Counted from the first letter of the stretch, positions 16,545 through 25,622 are shown. The stretch: 64,000 bases of DNA from Arcobacter_B sp049472135 (GCF_049472135.1 NZ_JBMOVV010000002.1:186001-250000); one strand, 5' to 3'. A program made the numbers and translations. Notes: generated by a model not told the origin, from the letters alone.

Positions 16545-17981
16545 ATGTCAGATATGTTTGAAGTAATTATTGGTTTAGAAGTACACGCTCAGTTAAATAC
16601 AAAAAGTAAACTATTTTGTTCATGTGCAACAAGTTTTGGAGAAGAACCAAATACTAATGTATGTCCAACATGTTTAGGATTACCAGGGGCTTTACCTGTA
16701 CTAAATAAAGAAGCAGTTCATAAAGCTATTATGTTAGGTACTGCTTTAAAATCACAAATAAATAAAAAATCTATTTTCAATAGAAAAAATTACTTCTATC
16801 CAGATTTACCAAATGGATACCAAATCTCACAATTTGAAGTTCCTGTAGTTGGACTTGGTGAATTAGTTATTGATTTTGAAGATGGTACAAGTAAAAAAAT
16901 TGGTGTTACAAGAGCTCACTTAGAGAATGATGCAGGTAAAAGTATTCATGCAGGTAATTCATCTCAAGTTGACTTAAACAGAGCAGGAACACCACTTTTA
17001 GAAATCGTATCAGAACCTGATATGAGAAGTGCTGAAGAAGCTATTTTATATCTTAAAAAACTTCACTCAATTGTAAGATACTTAGGTATTAGTGACGCAA
17101 ATATGCAAGAAGGTTCATTTAGAGCAGATGTTAACGTATCTATTAGACCAAAAGGTGATGATAAGCTATACACAAGATGTGAAATCAAAAATATGAACTC
17201 ATTTAAATTCATCGAAAAAGCAATCAAATATGAAGTAAACAGACATATTGAAGCTTGGGAAGATGGTGTACATGATACAGAAATCGTTCAAGAAACAAGA
17301 CTATTTGACCCAGAAAAAGGTGAAACTAGATCTATGAGAGGGAAAGAAGATGCTGCTGATTACAGATACTTCCCAGACCCAGATTTATTACCTGTAATTA
17401 TTACAGATGAAATGATGGAAAAATATTCTGAGATTCCAGAACTTCCAGATGAGAAAAAAGCTAGATTTGTTAACGAATTTGGTATCAAAGAGTATGATGC
17501 ATCTGTTATTACAGCAAACTTAGAGACTGCAAACTTCTTTGATGAGATGATGAATGAAGGAATTTCTGGTAAAAATGCCGCTACATGGTTAACAGTTGAG
17601 TTACCAGCAAGATTTACAGAAGGAATGAGTTTAGAAAACTCTCCAGTTCAAGCTAAAAAATTAGCAGAAATTGTAAAAGCAATTGAAGATGGGACAATCT
17701 CAGGTAAAGCAGCAAAAGAAGTACTTGATTTCTTAATGGAAAAACCAGAAGTTGAAGTAGATGCAGTTATTGATGAACTTGGATTAAAACAAGTATCTGA
17801 TGATGGAGCTATTTTAGAGATTATTGATGGTATCTTAGCTGCAAATGAAGATAAAGTAAATGAATACAAAAGCGGTAAAGAAAAACTATTTGGATTCTTT
17901 GTAGGTCAAACTATGAAAGCATCTAAAGGTAGTGCAAACCCAGCTAAAGTAAATGAGTTACTAAAACAAAGATTATCATAA
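16545..17981 (+). CDS. gatB: Asp-tRNA(Asn)/Glu-tRNA(Gln) amidotransferase subunit B
   Basis: GatB of the GatCAB complex converts Glu-tRNA(Gln), and where needed Asp-tRNA(Asn), to the amide form. It has 478 residues, the usual length. The start FEVIIGLEVHAQLNTKSKLFCSC and the CPTCLGLPGALPVLN zinc region are diagnostic. YPDLPNGYQISQ and the C-terminal tRNA-binding YqeY-like tail are also present. GatC and GatA are not in this window. It is followed 11 bases later by gpsA. Confidence 0.97.
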   Translation: MSDMFEVIIGLEVHAQLNTKSKLFCSCATSFGEEPNTNVCPTCLGLPGALPVLNKEAVHKAIMLGTALKSQINKKSIFNRKNYFYPDLPNGYQISQFEVPVVGLGELVIDFEDGTSKKIGVTRAHLENDAGKSIHAGNSSQVDLNRAGTPLLEIVSEPDMRSAEEAILYLKKLHSIVRYLGISDANMQEGSFRADVNVSIRPKGDDKLYTRCEIKNMNSFKFIEKAIKYEVNRHIEAWEDGVHDTEIVQETRLFDPEKGETRSMRGKEDAADYRYFPDPDLLPVIITDEMMEKYSEIPELPDEKKARFVNEFGIKEYDASVITANLETANFFDEMMNEGISGKNAATWLTVELPARFTEGMSLENSPVQAKKLAEIVKAIEDGTISGKAAKEVLDFLMEKPEVEVDAVIDELGLKQVSDDGAILEIIDGILAANEDKVNEYKSGKEKLFGFFVGQTMKASKGSANPAKVNELLKQRLS

Positions 17982-17992
17982 GAAAGGCATAG

Positions 17993-18889
17993 ATGAGTAA
18001 AAATTCAATAGCAGTAATTGGTGCAGGTAAATGGGGTCAAGCCTTACACTATGCACTATCTCAAAATCAAAAGTGTTTAATCACATCAAGAACAAAAAGA
18101 GAGATTGAGAATTTTGTTGATTTAGATACTGCTTTGGATTGTAATTATCTTGTGATAGCGATTCCTGCCCAAGAAATAAGAGCTTGGTTAAAAAATAACT
18201 TCAAATTTAAAGGTCAAAAGATTCTTGTTGCTTCAAAGGGTATAGAGGCAAGTTCGGGAGAGTTTTTAAATGAGATTTATGCAGATTTTGTGCCTGAAGA
18301 GAATATTGGTTTTATCTCAGGGCCATCTTTTGCAGCAGAAGTTATAAAAGGTTTACCTTGTGCTTTAGTTTTAAATTCATCATCAAAAGAGCTTTATGAT
18401 GAGTTTGAACCTTTCTTCCCTAACTTTATAAAAACTTATTACAGTGATGATGTAATAGGTGCTGAAGTTGCGGGAGCATACAAAAATGTACTTGCAATTG
18501 CTAGTGGTATTTGTGAGGGATTAAATCTTGGGAAAAATGCTCAAGCCTCATTAATCTCAAGAGGTTTAGTAGAAATGCAAAGATTTGGTAAACATTTTGG
18601 AGCTAAAAAATCATCTTTTGTTGGTTTAAGTGGAGCAGGGGATCTATTTTTAACTGCTAGTTCTACTATGAGTAGAAACTTTAGAGTAGGACTTGGTCTT
18701 GCTTCAAATAAAAGTTTAGAGACTATTTTAGAAGAACTTGGTGAAGTAGCTGAGGGTGTTAAAACAAGTGAAGCTATTTACAACCTATCTGAAACACATG
18801 AAATATATACTCCTATAGCAAAGGAAGTAAAACTAGTACTTGATGGGAAAAATCCCCTAGATAGTTTAAAAGACTTATTAAGTAATTAA
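17993..18889 (+). CDS. gpsA: Glycerol-3-phosphate dehydrogenase [NAD(P)+]
   Basis: Makes sn-glycerol-3-phosphate from dihydroxyacetone phosphate for phospholipid synthesis. It has 298 residues, the length seen in Campylobacterota. The Rossmann motif GAGKWGQAL is at the N-terminus, and SKGIEASSGEFLNEI is followed by SGPSFAAEV. The catalytic and substrate region is EVAGAYKNVLAIASGICEGL, with GLSGAGDLFLT further on. It probably shares a transcript with gatB. Confidence 0.95.
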   Translation: MSKNSIAVIGAGKWGQALHYALSQNQKCLITSRTKREIENFVDLDTALDCNYLVIAIPAQEIRAWLKNNFKFKGQKILVASKGIEASSGEFLNEIYADFVPEENIGFISGPSFAAEVIKGLPCALVLNSSSKELYDEFEPFFPNFIKTYYSDDVIGAEVAGAYKNVLAIASGICEGLNLGKNAQASLISRGLVEMQRFGKHFGAKKSSFVGLSGAGDLFLTASSTMSRNFRVGLGLASNKSLETILEELGEVAEGVKTSEAIYNLSETHEIYTPIAKEVKLVLDGKNPLDSLKDLLSN

Positions 18890-18917
18890 TAGTTTTTTAA
18901 CACTTCTTTACTAAAAT

Positions 18918-19670
18918 ATGCCTAATCAAAAAAGAAAAACGGCAATTATGAACTTACAACTTTTTATAATATCTCTTTTATCTATTAGTACTATTCATTA
19001 CTATTTATTTAGTATGGAAATACCCAAAAATAAAACTCTTCTCATTCAAGATGAAGTCATAAAAGAACATAAAGTAAATCTTCAAATGGCTCAGATAAAA
19101 AAAATTGAGAAAATAGAAAAAAAGCCTGAAACTAAGCCACAGTTGAAAAAAGAAGTTGTAAAAAAAATAGAAAAAAAAGAGATTAAAAAGCCTATCATAG
19201 AAAAGAAAATCATAAAAAAAGAGAAATCCAAAGAGAAAACTCAAAAAAAAGAGACTAAAAAAGTAGAGAAAATACAAAAGCCCCAAAAAGTCTCAGAAGA
19301 AATAAAGACTATAAAAGAAGTTAAAAAGGCACCATTAAAAACTATTGAAGATACACAAAAGATAAAAAAAGAACAAAATAGTCTAAAAAGTCAGTATCTA
19401 AATGCCTTAAGAGCAAAAATAGATGAAAACAAACACTACCCTAAAATCTCAAAGAGATTAAATGAACAAGGTATTTCTACAATCTCTTTTAGAGTTCTAA
19501 AAAATGGTACTTTTATAAATATAAAAATTCATACATCAAGTGGCAAGAAAAGATTGGATAAAGCTGCTTTAGAAGCTATTATAAGTACTAACTCATTTAT
19601 GCCATTTAATAAAAAAATAAAAGCCTCATATATGGATATAATTATTCCTATTGAGTTTAAATTACAATAA
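18918..19670 (+). CDS. tonB: TonB-family energy transducer
   Basis: A 250-residue protein with one N-terminal membrane helix (near residues 12-30). A long Lys/Glu/Pro-rich periplasmic linker of about 110 residues follows, then a C-terminal TonB domain (YPKISKRLNEQGISTISFRVLKNGTF ... LDKAALEAI). It couples the proton gradient to outer-membrane receptors. It is adjacent to exbB and exbD, the reverse of some operons but a common set. The linker is very Lys/Ile-rich, so the opposite-strand open frame over it is an artefact. An internal ATG at residue 11 is an alternative start. Confidence 0.9.
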   Translation: MPNQKRKTAIMNLQLFIISLLSISTIHYYLFSMEIPKNKTLLIQDEVIKEHKVNLQMAQIKKIEKIEKKPETKPQLKKEVVKKIEKKEIKKPIIEKKIIKKEKSKEKTQKKETKKVEKIQKPQKVSEEIKTIKEVKKAPLKTIEDTQKIKKEQNSLKSQYLNALRAKIDENKHYPKISKRLNEQGISTISFRVLKNGTFINIKIHTSSGKKRLDKAALEAIISTNSFMPFNKKIKASYMDIIIPIEFKLQ

Positions 19671-19678
19671 GGACAGAC

Positions 19679-20218
19679 ATGCAATACTCATTAATTGAAT
19701 ATATACACTTAGGTGGATATGTTATGTATATTTTAGTATTTCTAAATATAGTAGGACTTACTATTTTACTTTGGAAATTTATTCAGCTTCAAATTGAAAA
19801 AAGAAAAGCACAAAAAATAGTAACAAATATATTTAATGAAGTTCAAAAAGAGCACTCAACATCTTTTAAATTTTTAGAAGATGAGATATATAACAAAGCC
19901 TCAAAATACTTACTTTCATGTGAAAGTGGTATGAATACAATTAAAATTATTGCAACTATTTCTCCCATCTTAGGACTTTTAGGAACAGTAATTGGTGTTT
20001 TACAATCATTTGAAACAATAGCTGCAACTGGTTTTTCAAGTGGAGCTAACTCTTTTGCCTCAGGTATTTCACTTGCACTTATTACAACTGTAGGAGGTCT
20101 TATCGTTGCACTTCCACATTATATAGGATACAACTATCTACAAGGTGCTTTTACTAAGCTAGAGGCTAAATATGAGTCTTTAATAGTGCATAGGATAACT
20201 CGTGAGAAGATTAGTTAA
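19679..20218 (+). CDS. exbB: ExbB / MotA-TolQ proton channel family protein
   Basis: Inner-membrane channel subunit of the TonB system, 179 residues with three membrane helices (near 12-32, 95-118, 135-155). The conserved MNTIKIIATISPILGLLGTVIGVLQSF and GISLALITTVGGLIVALPHY stretches are visible. It starts eight bases after tonB and overlaps exbD by 17 bases. TolQ is excluded by the neighbours rather than by sequence alone. Confidence 0.93.
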   Translation: MQYSLIEYIHLGGYVMYILVFLNIVGLTILLWKFIQLQIEKRKAQKIVTNIFNEVQKEHSTSFKFLEDEIYNKASKYLLSCESGMNTIKIIATISPILGLLGTVIGVLQSFETIAATGFSSGANSFASGISLALITTVGGLIVALPHYIGYNYLQGAFTKLEAKYESLIVHRITREKIS

Positions 20219-20600
20219 AAAAAGAGAACTAATTTCAATGGATTTAACACCACTTATTGATGTGGTGTTTCTACTTCTAATCTTTTTTATCGTTGCAAGT
20301 GAGTTTAAGAAGAATGAGACTGTTTTAAACCTATCTTTACCTTCATCACAAAGTAGTACTCAAATGGTTAAGAAAGAAGAGATTGTAATCGAAATTTCAA
20401 AAGATAGTCTTGCTTATAATACAAAAGAAATAGACTTTCAAGAATTAGAAGAGAGTTTAAAACAAGTAGATAAAAAAAGAGCTTTAATAGTTAGAATAGA
20501 TAAAGAAGTAAAATATGAAAGAGTTGTAAAACTACTTGACTTACTAAATAAACTCTCATTATCAAACCTTCTACTAGTTACAAAAGAAGATAAAAAGTAA
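20202..20600 (+). CDS. exbD: ExbD / TolR family biopolymer transport protein
   Basis: A 132-residue protein with one N-terminal helix carrying the key proton-relay Asp (about residue 20 in SMDLTPLIDVVFLLLIFFIVAS), then a periplasmic domain ending KLSLSNLLLVTKED. It uses a GTG start inside the exbB 3' end, indicating translational coupling. It completes the tonB-exbB-exbD set. Confidence 0.93.
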   Translation: MRRLVKKRELISMDLTPLIDVVFLLLIFFIVASEFKKNETVLNLSLPSSQSSTQMVKKEEIVIEISKDSLAYNTKEIDFQELEESLKQVDKKRALIVRIDKEVKYERVVKLLDLLNKLSLSNLLLVTKEDKK

Positions 20601-20620
20601 AGTTCCTTTACAATAAGTGC

Positions 20621-21316
20621 ATGCAAACAATTCCTTTAATAAACTTATTGTATTTAACTTTACCATTATTTGTAGTTTGGTACTTTTATAAATCTTGGGT
20701 AGGTAATCAAACAGAGATTATATACGCAACCATTAGAATGGTTGTACAATTACTAGCAATAGGATATATACTATTAATTTTATTTGAGAATAAAGATTTA
20801 TATATAGGATTTTTAGTAATTTCTTTTATGTTAATAGTTTCAACTTGGATTTGTATTAGAAATATAAAGAACAAAACAAAAAATGAATATCTATATATAT
20901 TTATTTCATGTACAATTTCTAGTTTAGTTCATTTAATCTTAATACTATACTTTGTATTAGAATTAGTAAATATTTACGAACCACAGTATGTAATACCACT
21001 TGCTGGTATGGTCTTTGCAAATAACATGAATGGCCTATCTTTAGCTATTGAGAGATTTGAAAGTGATTACAATAGAACAAATGATTTTGAAGTATCAAGA
21101 AGAGATGCTTTCAAAGCTTCAATGATACCTCAAATCAACTCACTATTAGCAGTAGGATTAGTATCATTACCTGGAATGATGACAGGTCAAATCCTATCAG
21201 GAGTTGACCCATTGATTGCTGTTAGATATCAAATTATGATAATGTCAATGATATTATCAGGAACAGGACTTAGTATAATTATGTACTTTATTCTTAAGAA
21301 AAAAGCCTTATCTTAA
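20621..21316 (+). CDS. FetB-like ABC transporter permease (UPF0014)
   Basis: A 231-residue membrane protein with about six helices. It matches the FetB/YbbM iron-export permease family: IPLAGMVFANNMNGLSLAIERF and ASMIPQINSLLAVGLVSLPGMMTGQILSGVDPLIAVRYQIMIM are the family core. The expected ATPase partner (FetA) is not adjacent and must lie elsewhere. Its place after tonB-exbBD fits iron handling. It converges on the HxlR gene with a four-base overlap. Confidence 0.85.
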   Translation: MQTIPLINLLYLTLPLFVVWYFYKSWVGNQTEIIYATIRMVVQLLAIGYILLILFENKDLYIGFLVISFMLIVSTWICIRNIKNKTKNEYLYIFISCTISSLVHLILILYFVLELVNIYEPQYVIPLAGMVFANNMNGLSLAIERFESDYNRTNDFEVSRRDAFKASMIPQINSLLAVGLVSLPGMMTGQILSGVDPLIAVRYQIMIMSMILSGTGLSIIMYFILKKKALS

Positions 21317-21660
21317 GATTTAAATTTTTCCTTATGTATCTCACCCCATAAGTACATCTGTTTTAAAATAGGTTTTAAACTCTCTCCATATTTGGTTAAT
21401 GAGTATTCAACCTTTGGAGGAACTACGGGATAGACTTCCCTATGAACTATTCCATCCTCTTCTAGTTCTCTTAATTTTTGTATTAACATCTTTTGTGTTG
21501 TTCTTGGAAGAAGTTTTTGTAATTCATTAAATCTTTTTTTCTCACTTCTTAAGTACCACAAAATTAAGATTTTCCATTTTCCTGCAAGTACATCAAGTGC
21601 AGTTTCTACTGGGCATTTATCAATACTTTGTTCTATGTTTTCATCTATTTTTTTAGTCAT
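21313..21660 (-). CDS. HxlR-family transcriptional regulator
   Basis: A 115-residue winged-helix regulator. CPVETALDVLAGKWKILILWYLRSEKKRFNELQKLLP followed by TQKMLIQKLRELEEDGIVHREVYPVVPPKVEYSLT is the HxlR signature, including the N-terminal Cys that senses quinones or aldehydes in YodB/QorR-type members. It diverges from a quinone oxidoreductase gene, its likely target, across a region with operator-like repeats. Confidence 0.92.
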   Translation of the reverse strand: MTKKIDENIEQSIDKCPVETALDVLAGKWKILILWYLRSEKKRFNELQKLLPRTTQKMLIQKLRELEEDGIVHREVYPVVPPKVEYSLTKYGESLKPILKQMYLWGEIHKEKFKS

Positions 21661-21664
21661 TTTA

Positions 21665-21712
21665 ATACTCCATAGTATCTTTTTAGTAAGTACCTATCTT
21701 TTTTGTTAGTTC
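21665..21712. promoter_or_regulatory. Operator-like repeats between hxlR-type and oxidoreductase genes
   Basis: An inverted repeat ATACT-CCAT-AGTAT (21665-21678) is followed by two direct repeats of 18 bases: TATCTTTTTAGTAAGTAC (21676-21693) and TATCTTTTTTGTTAGTTC (21695-21712). The direct repeats match at 15 of 18 positions with a 19-base period. They lie immediately upstream of the HxlR start and are good candidates for autoregulatory sites. Confidence 0.5.
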
Positions 21713-21769
21713 TTGCTCTTTAGATGTATTTTAGCTAAACTTTTAAAAATATCAAAACTAAGGATTAAA

Positions 21770-22759
21770 ATGAAAGCATTAGTTGTAGAAAAAATAGCAG
21801 ATAAAGAGTTTAACACTGAAGTTAGAGAAATATCAATGCCTAAATGTGCAGATAATGAAGTAATAATAAAAGTTAACTATTCATCACTAAACTATAAAGA
21901 CGCATTAAGCTCAATTGGAAATCCAGGTGTTACAAGAAACTTCCCACATGTTACAGGAATTGACTTAGCTGGTGAAATTTATGAGTCAAAATCACCGATT
22001 TTCAAAGCAGGGGAGAGAGTATTAGTTACTGGTTATGATTTAGGAATGAACACAGATGGTGGACATGCTCAATATGTAAAAGTACCTGCTTCTTGGGTAG
22101 CTAGAACTCCTGATTCAATTACAGATAAAGAGATTATGACATTTGGAACAGCAGGATTAACAGCTGCACTTTCAATCAATGAGCTAATTGACAATGGAAT
22201 AAAAGCAGAGACAGGACCTATCTTAGTAACAGGTGCAACAGGTGGAGTTGGATCTATTGCTGTATCTATTTTAAGTAAGATTGGTTATAAAGTTGTAGCT
22301 ATTTCTGGAAAATCAGAAAAAGTTGATTACTTAAAAAGAATAGGTGCTAGTGAAGTTATTTTAAGAGATAATTTCAATGAAGAAAGCTCAAAAAGACCTC
22401 TTTTAGGTGAGAAATATGCAGGTGTTGTTGATACTGTGGGTGGAGATGTTTTAGCAAATGCTTTAAAGCTTATCAAATATGATGGTGTTGCCACTTGTTG
22501 TGGACTTACATCTTCCCATGAATTAAATACGAATGTATTCCCATTTATTTTAAGAGGTGTTAGACTTATTGGTATAGACTCAGTTGAGTGTAAATTAGAA
22601 AAAAAACAAGCCGCATGGGAAAAACTAGCGAGCAAGTGGAAAATTGAAAATCTAAAAAATATTACAAATGAGATTTCACTTGAAGAAGTTAAAAGTGCTT
22701 ATGAACAATTACTTGCAGGTAAAGCTGTAGGAAGATATGTTGTTAAAATAAATGATTAA
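21770..22759 (+). CDS. YhdH/AcuI-family NADPH-dependent quinone/acryloyl-CoA oxidoreductase
   Basis: A 329-residue medium-chain dehydrogenase. MKALVVEKI is the natural start (ATG 21770, AAGGA six bases upstream); an upstream TTG-type extension is not supported. SSLNYKDALSSIGNPGVTRNFPHVTGIDLAG and the nucleotide motif VTGATGGVGSIAVSIL identify the YhdH branch, which lacks zinc. GVVDTVGGD is also typical. The divergent HxlR regulator suggests induction by quinones or other electrophiles. Confidence 0.9.
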   Translation: MKALVVEKIADKEFNTEVREISMPKCADNEVIIKVNYSSLNYKDALSSIGNPGVTRNFPHVTGIDLAGEIYESKSPIFKAGERVLVTGYDLGMNTDGGHAQYVKVPASWVARTPDSITDKEIMTFGTAGLTAALSINELIDNGIKAETGPILVTGATGGVGSIAVSILSKIGYKVVAISGKSEKVDYLKRIGASEVILRDNFNEESSKRPLLGEKYAGVVDTVGGDVLANALKLIKYDGVATCCGLTSSHELNTNVFPFILRGVRLIGIDSVECKLEKKQAAWEKLASKWKIENLKNITNEISLEEVKSAYEQLLAGKAVGRYVVKIND

Positions 22760-22819
22760 AAGAGTTAATAGCTAATTTTGATATAATATCCTTATTAAAT
22801 TAAAATATAGGGATATGTA

Positions 22820-24052
22820 ATGCAACAATTTTTAGAAGAGGCTAAAAAAACTAGCCGAACTATTGCAAACCTTAGTACTAAAACAAAAAATAGAGTACTA
22901 AACGAAATGGCTGATGCATTAATGGCACATTGTGATTATATTATTGACCACAATAGAAAAGATATGCATGAAGGAAATATGAATGACTTAAGTGAAGCCT
23001 TACTTGACAGACTTCTTCTTACAGGAGAAAGAGTTCAAGGAATGGCTGATGCAATTAGACAAATTGCTTCACAAAAAGAACCAGTAGGAAGACTACTTGA
23101 TGGATGGGTTACAGAAGATGGCCTTAATATCCAAAAAGTATCTGTTCCTATTGGAGTAATTGGTATTATTTATGAAAGTAGACCAAATGTAACTTCTGAT
23201 ACTGCTGCACTTTGTTTTAAAAGTGGAAATGTTTGTGTATTAAAAGGTGGAAAAGAGGCACAGTACTCAAATAAAGCCATTGCAAATGTTTTAAGACAAG
23301 TTTTATCAAAAAACAAACTACCAGAACAAGCAATTTCTTTACTTCCAGACTCAACAAGAGAGGGTGTAGCCAACCTAATCAAACAAGATAAGTATGTAGA
23401 TTTAATTGTACCAAGAGGTGGAGAAGCTCTAATTAGATATGTAAGCGAAAATGCTACAGTACCAGTTATCAAACATGATAAAGGTTTATGTCATATTTAT
23501 ATTGATAGAGATGCTGCACACAATAAAATTATAGATATTGCTTTAAATGCAAAAGTTCAAAGACCTGGTGTTTGTAATGCCATGGAAACACTATTAGTTC
23601 ATCAAGAAATTGCCCCTTATATTTTACCTGGACTTTATGATGCATTTATGGAACATGGAACACAACTTAAAGGTTGTAAAGAGACTTTAAAACATTTAGA
23701 TATTCAATGTGCAACTCATGAAGATTATGATACAGAGTATTTAGCAAATATTTTAAATATTAAAATAGTTCAAAATGTAGATGAAGCTATCGCACACATC
23801 TCAAAATATGGTTCAGGTCACTCTGAGTCAATTTTAAGTGAAAACTATACTGCTGTAAATAAATTCTTAGACAATGTAGATGCTGCTTGTGTATATGCAA
23901 ATGCAAGTACGAGATTTACAGATGGTGGAGCTTTTGGACTTGGAGCAGAAGTTGGTATTTCAACGAATAAACTTCACTCAAGAGGACCAATGGGAATAAA
24001 TGATTTAACAACATTTAAATATAAAATCTATGGAAAAGGGCAAACAAGATAA
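22820..24052 (+). CDS. proA: Gamma-glutamyl phosphate reductase
   Basis: Second step of proline synthesis: NADPH reduction of gamma-glutamyl phosphate to the semialdehyde. It has 410 residues, the standard length. VPIGVIGIIYESRPNVTSDTAALCFKSGN and the catalytic Cys in RPGVCNAMETLLVH are clear. FTDGGAFGLGAEVGISTNKLHSRGPMG lies near the end. ProB is not in this window. Its stop overlaps the next start (TAATG). Confidence 0.97.
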   Translation: MQQFLEEAKKTSRTIANLSTKTKNRVLNEMADALMAHCDYIIDHNRKDMHEGNMNDLSEALLDRLLLTGERVQGMADAIRQIASQKEPVGRLLDGWVTEDGLNIQKVSVPIGVIGIIYESRPNVTSDTAALCFKSGNVCVLKGGKEAQYSNKAIANVLRQVLSKNKLPEQAISLLPDSTREGVANLIKQDKYVDLIVPRGGEALIRYVSENATVPVIKHDKGLCHIYIDRDAAHNKIIDIALNAKVQRPGVCNAMETLLVHQEIAPYILPGLYDAFMEHGTQLKGCKETLKHLDIQCATHEDYDTEYLANILNIKIVQNVDEAIAHISKYGSGHSESILSENYTAVNKFLDNVDAACVYANASTRFTDGGAFGLGAEVGISTNKLHSRGPMGINDLTTFKYKIYGKGQTR

Positions 24053-24378
24053 TGTCAAAAAAAGTATATTGTATTGCATCATTTAAAGCAAAAGAAGGGA
24101 AAGAGCAAGAACTTATTGAAGTTTTACAAGGCTTAGAACCACAAACTACAAGAGAAGATGGATGTATTCAATACATAGTTACAAAACATTTTGAACATCC
24201 AAATGCTATGGGAAAATCTTTTCCTATAGTTTTTAATGAAATCTGGGCATCAAGTGAAGATTTTGAGCTTCACTGCCAAAAACCATATATTACAGAATTT
24301 TTTGAAACACACTGCGTAAACCCTGATGGTTTAGTAGAAGATTTCAATGTTTGTGTATACACTGACGAAGTAAACTAA
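24052..24378 (+). CDS. Antibiotic biosynthesis monooxygenase (ABM) domain protein
   Basis: A 108-residue dimeric ferredoxin-like fold protein of the YgiN/ABM type. It begins KVYCIASFKAKEGKEQELIEVLQGLEPQTTREDGCIQYIVTKH, the first strand-helix-strand unit of the fold, and later has NEIWASSEDFELHCQKPYITEF. Possible quinol monooxygenase; the substrate is unknown. It is coupled to proA by a one-base overlap, which may be only incidental. Confidence 0.82.
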   Translation: MSKKVYCIASFKAKEGKEQELIEVLQGLEPQTTREDGCIQYIVTKHFEHPNAMGKSFPIVFNEIWASSEDFELHCQKPYITEFFETHCVNPDGLVEDFNVCVYTDEVN

Positions 24379-24390
24379 TTACAAATTGAT

Positions 24391-24443
24391 TACAAACCTT
24401 TCTTAAAAAAAAAGATATAATCATATCTTTTTGAAAGGTTGTA
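24391..24443 (+). promoter_or_regulatory. Hairpin masking the chrA ribosome site, containing a -10-like box
   Basis: TACAAACCTTTC (24391-24402) pairs with GAAAGGTTGTA (24433-24443) with one bulged base, and AAAAAGATAT (24409-24418) pairs with ATATCTTTTT (24423-24432). The right arm holds AAAGG, the only ribosome site for the ATG at 24444. TATAAT at 24416-24421 lies in the loop region. A transcript from that box would lack the hairpin, while read-through from proA would be masked. Confidence 0.5.
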
Positions 24444-25604
24444 ATGAAAAATTACATTGATATATTCATAAAGTTTTTTACACTAGGGCTTTTTAGTTTT
24501 GGTGGTCCTATGGCGCATATAGGATATTTTAGAAAAACATTTGTTGAAAAACTAAACTGGCTTGATGATAATTCATATTCAAAAATCTTAGCTTTAAGTC
24601 AATTTCTTCCAGGACCTAGTTCCTCACAAGTTGGCTTTGCAATAGGACTTAAAAGAGGTGGTTTAATAGGTGCTATCACAGCTTTTGTTGCCTTTACTTT
24701 TCCCTCATTTATCCTTTTGTATTTTATAGCTACTTTTAATTTATCTTCTAGTCAAAATAGTAGTATCGAAGCTTTAATTATAGGCTTGAAACTATTTGCT
24801 GTTGTAGTTGTAAGTGATGCTATAATCTCTATGTTTAAAAGCTTTTGTAAAGACAAAATTACCTTAGCAATTTTTTCTGTAAGTTCAATCTTTCTTATTT
24901 CATTATCTTTTGTTTATATACAAATTTTAGTGCTATTATTAGCAGCTTTAATAGGATACTTTTTTGCAAAAGAAGAGTTTATTGAAGAAAAAGTTGAAAC
25001 TATAAAAAATAAAAAGCTTCCTCTCATCATGTTTTTTGCACTTTTATTTATTCTTCCTATCTTTAGTTCAACTAGCATAGAACTTCAAATTATTAGCTCA
25101 TTTTATGAAGCAGGTAGTTTAGTATTTGGAGGAGGGCATGTTGTACTTCCTTTACTTCAAGAAACACTAAAAGACTTAGTATCAAAAGATGACTTTTTAC
25201 TTTCTTACTCTTTAGCACAAGCAGTTCCTGGACCTATGTTTACAATTGCTTCTTATTTAGGTTCAGCTATTTTAAAAGAGTCTGCACTTTTAGGAGCACT
25301 TTTAGCTACTTTAGCTATTTTCCTTCCAGGATTTTTATTGATTCTTGCGTTTTATGAAAGTTTTGAATCTTTAAGTAAAAAGTGTAGTATAAAAAAAGCA
25401 CTTATTGGAATAAATGCAGCTGTAGTAGCCTTATTATTTGCCGTTTTAATAAATAGTGTAATACCTAGTGCTATTTACTCTATTTTTGATTTTTTGCTGG
25501 TTTTAATTGCCATATTCTTAATGAGAATGTATTCTATTTCAATCTTTTATTATATTTTAGCATTTATTGCTATAGGTTTTTTCAAGACTTTTTTTAGCTT
25601 CTAA
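24444..25604 (+). CDS. chrA: Chromate transporter (ChrA, CHR family)
   Basis: A 386-residue membrane protein with two homologous CHR halves. The first carries FSFGGPMAHIGYFRKTFVEKLNWLDD and QFLPGPSSSQVGFAIGLKRGG, the second AGSLVFGGGHVVLPLLQE and QAVPGPMFTIASYLG. Members with this architecture export chromate or take up sulfate. The physiological substrate here is not shown. It converges on a cytochrome gene with a shared hairpin between them. Confidence 0.9.
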   Translation: MKNYIDIFIKFFTLGLFSFGGPMAHIGYFRKTFVEKLNWLDDNSYSKILALSQFLPGPSSSQVGFAIGLKRGGLIGAITAFVAFTFPSFILLYFIATFNLSSSQNSSIEALIIGLKLFAVVVVSDAIISMFKSFCKDKITLAIFSVSSIFLISLSFVYIQILVLLLAALIGYFFAKEEFIEEKVETIKNKKLPLIMFFALLFILPIFSSTSIELQIISSFYEAGSLVFGGGHVVLPLLQETLKDLVSKDDFLLSYSLAQAVPGPMFTIASYLGSAILKESALLGALLATLAIFLPGFLLILAFYESFESLSKKCSIKKALIGINAAVVALLFAVLINSVIPSAIYSIFDFLLVLIAIFLMRMYSISIFYYILAFIAIGFFKTFFSF

Positions 25605-25622
25605 GTAGTTCTTACTTAGAAG
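25598..25622. terminator. Bidirectional terminator between chrA and a cytochrome gene
   Basis: Arms CTTCTAAGTA (25598-25607) and TACTTAGAAG (25613-25622) pair perfectly around a five-base loop. It contains the stop codons of both convergent genes. A T-run precedes it on the plus strand. Confidence 0.65.

Noticed and set aside
19005..19286. Minus-strand frame of 93 codons opposite tonB, Phe/Leu/Tyr-rich
   Set aside because: It is the complement of the Lys/Glu linker of TonB; it looks like a membrane protein only because of that composition.
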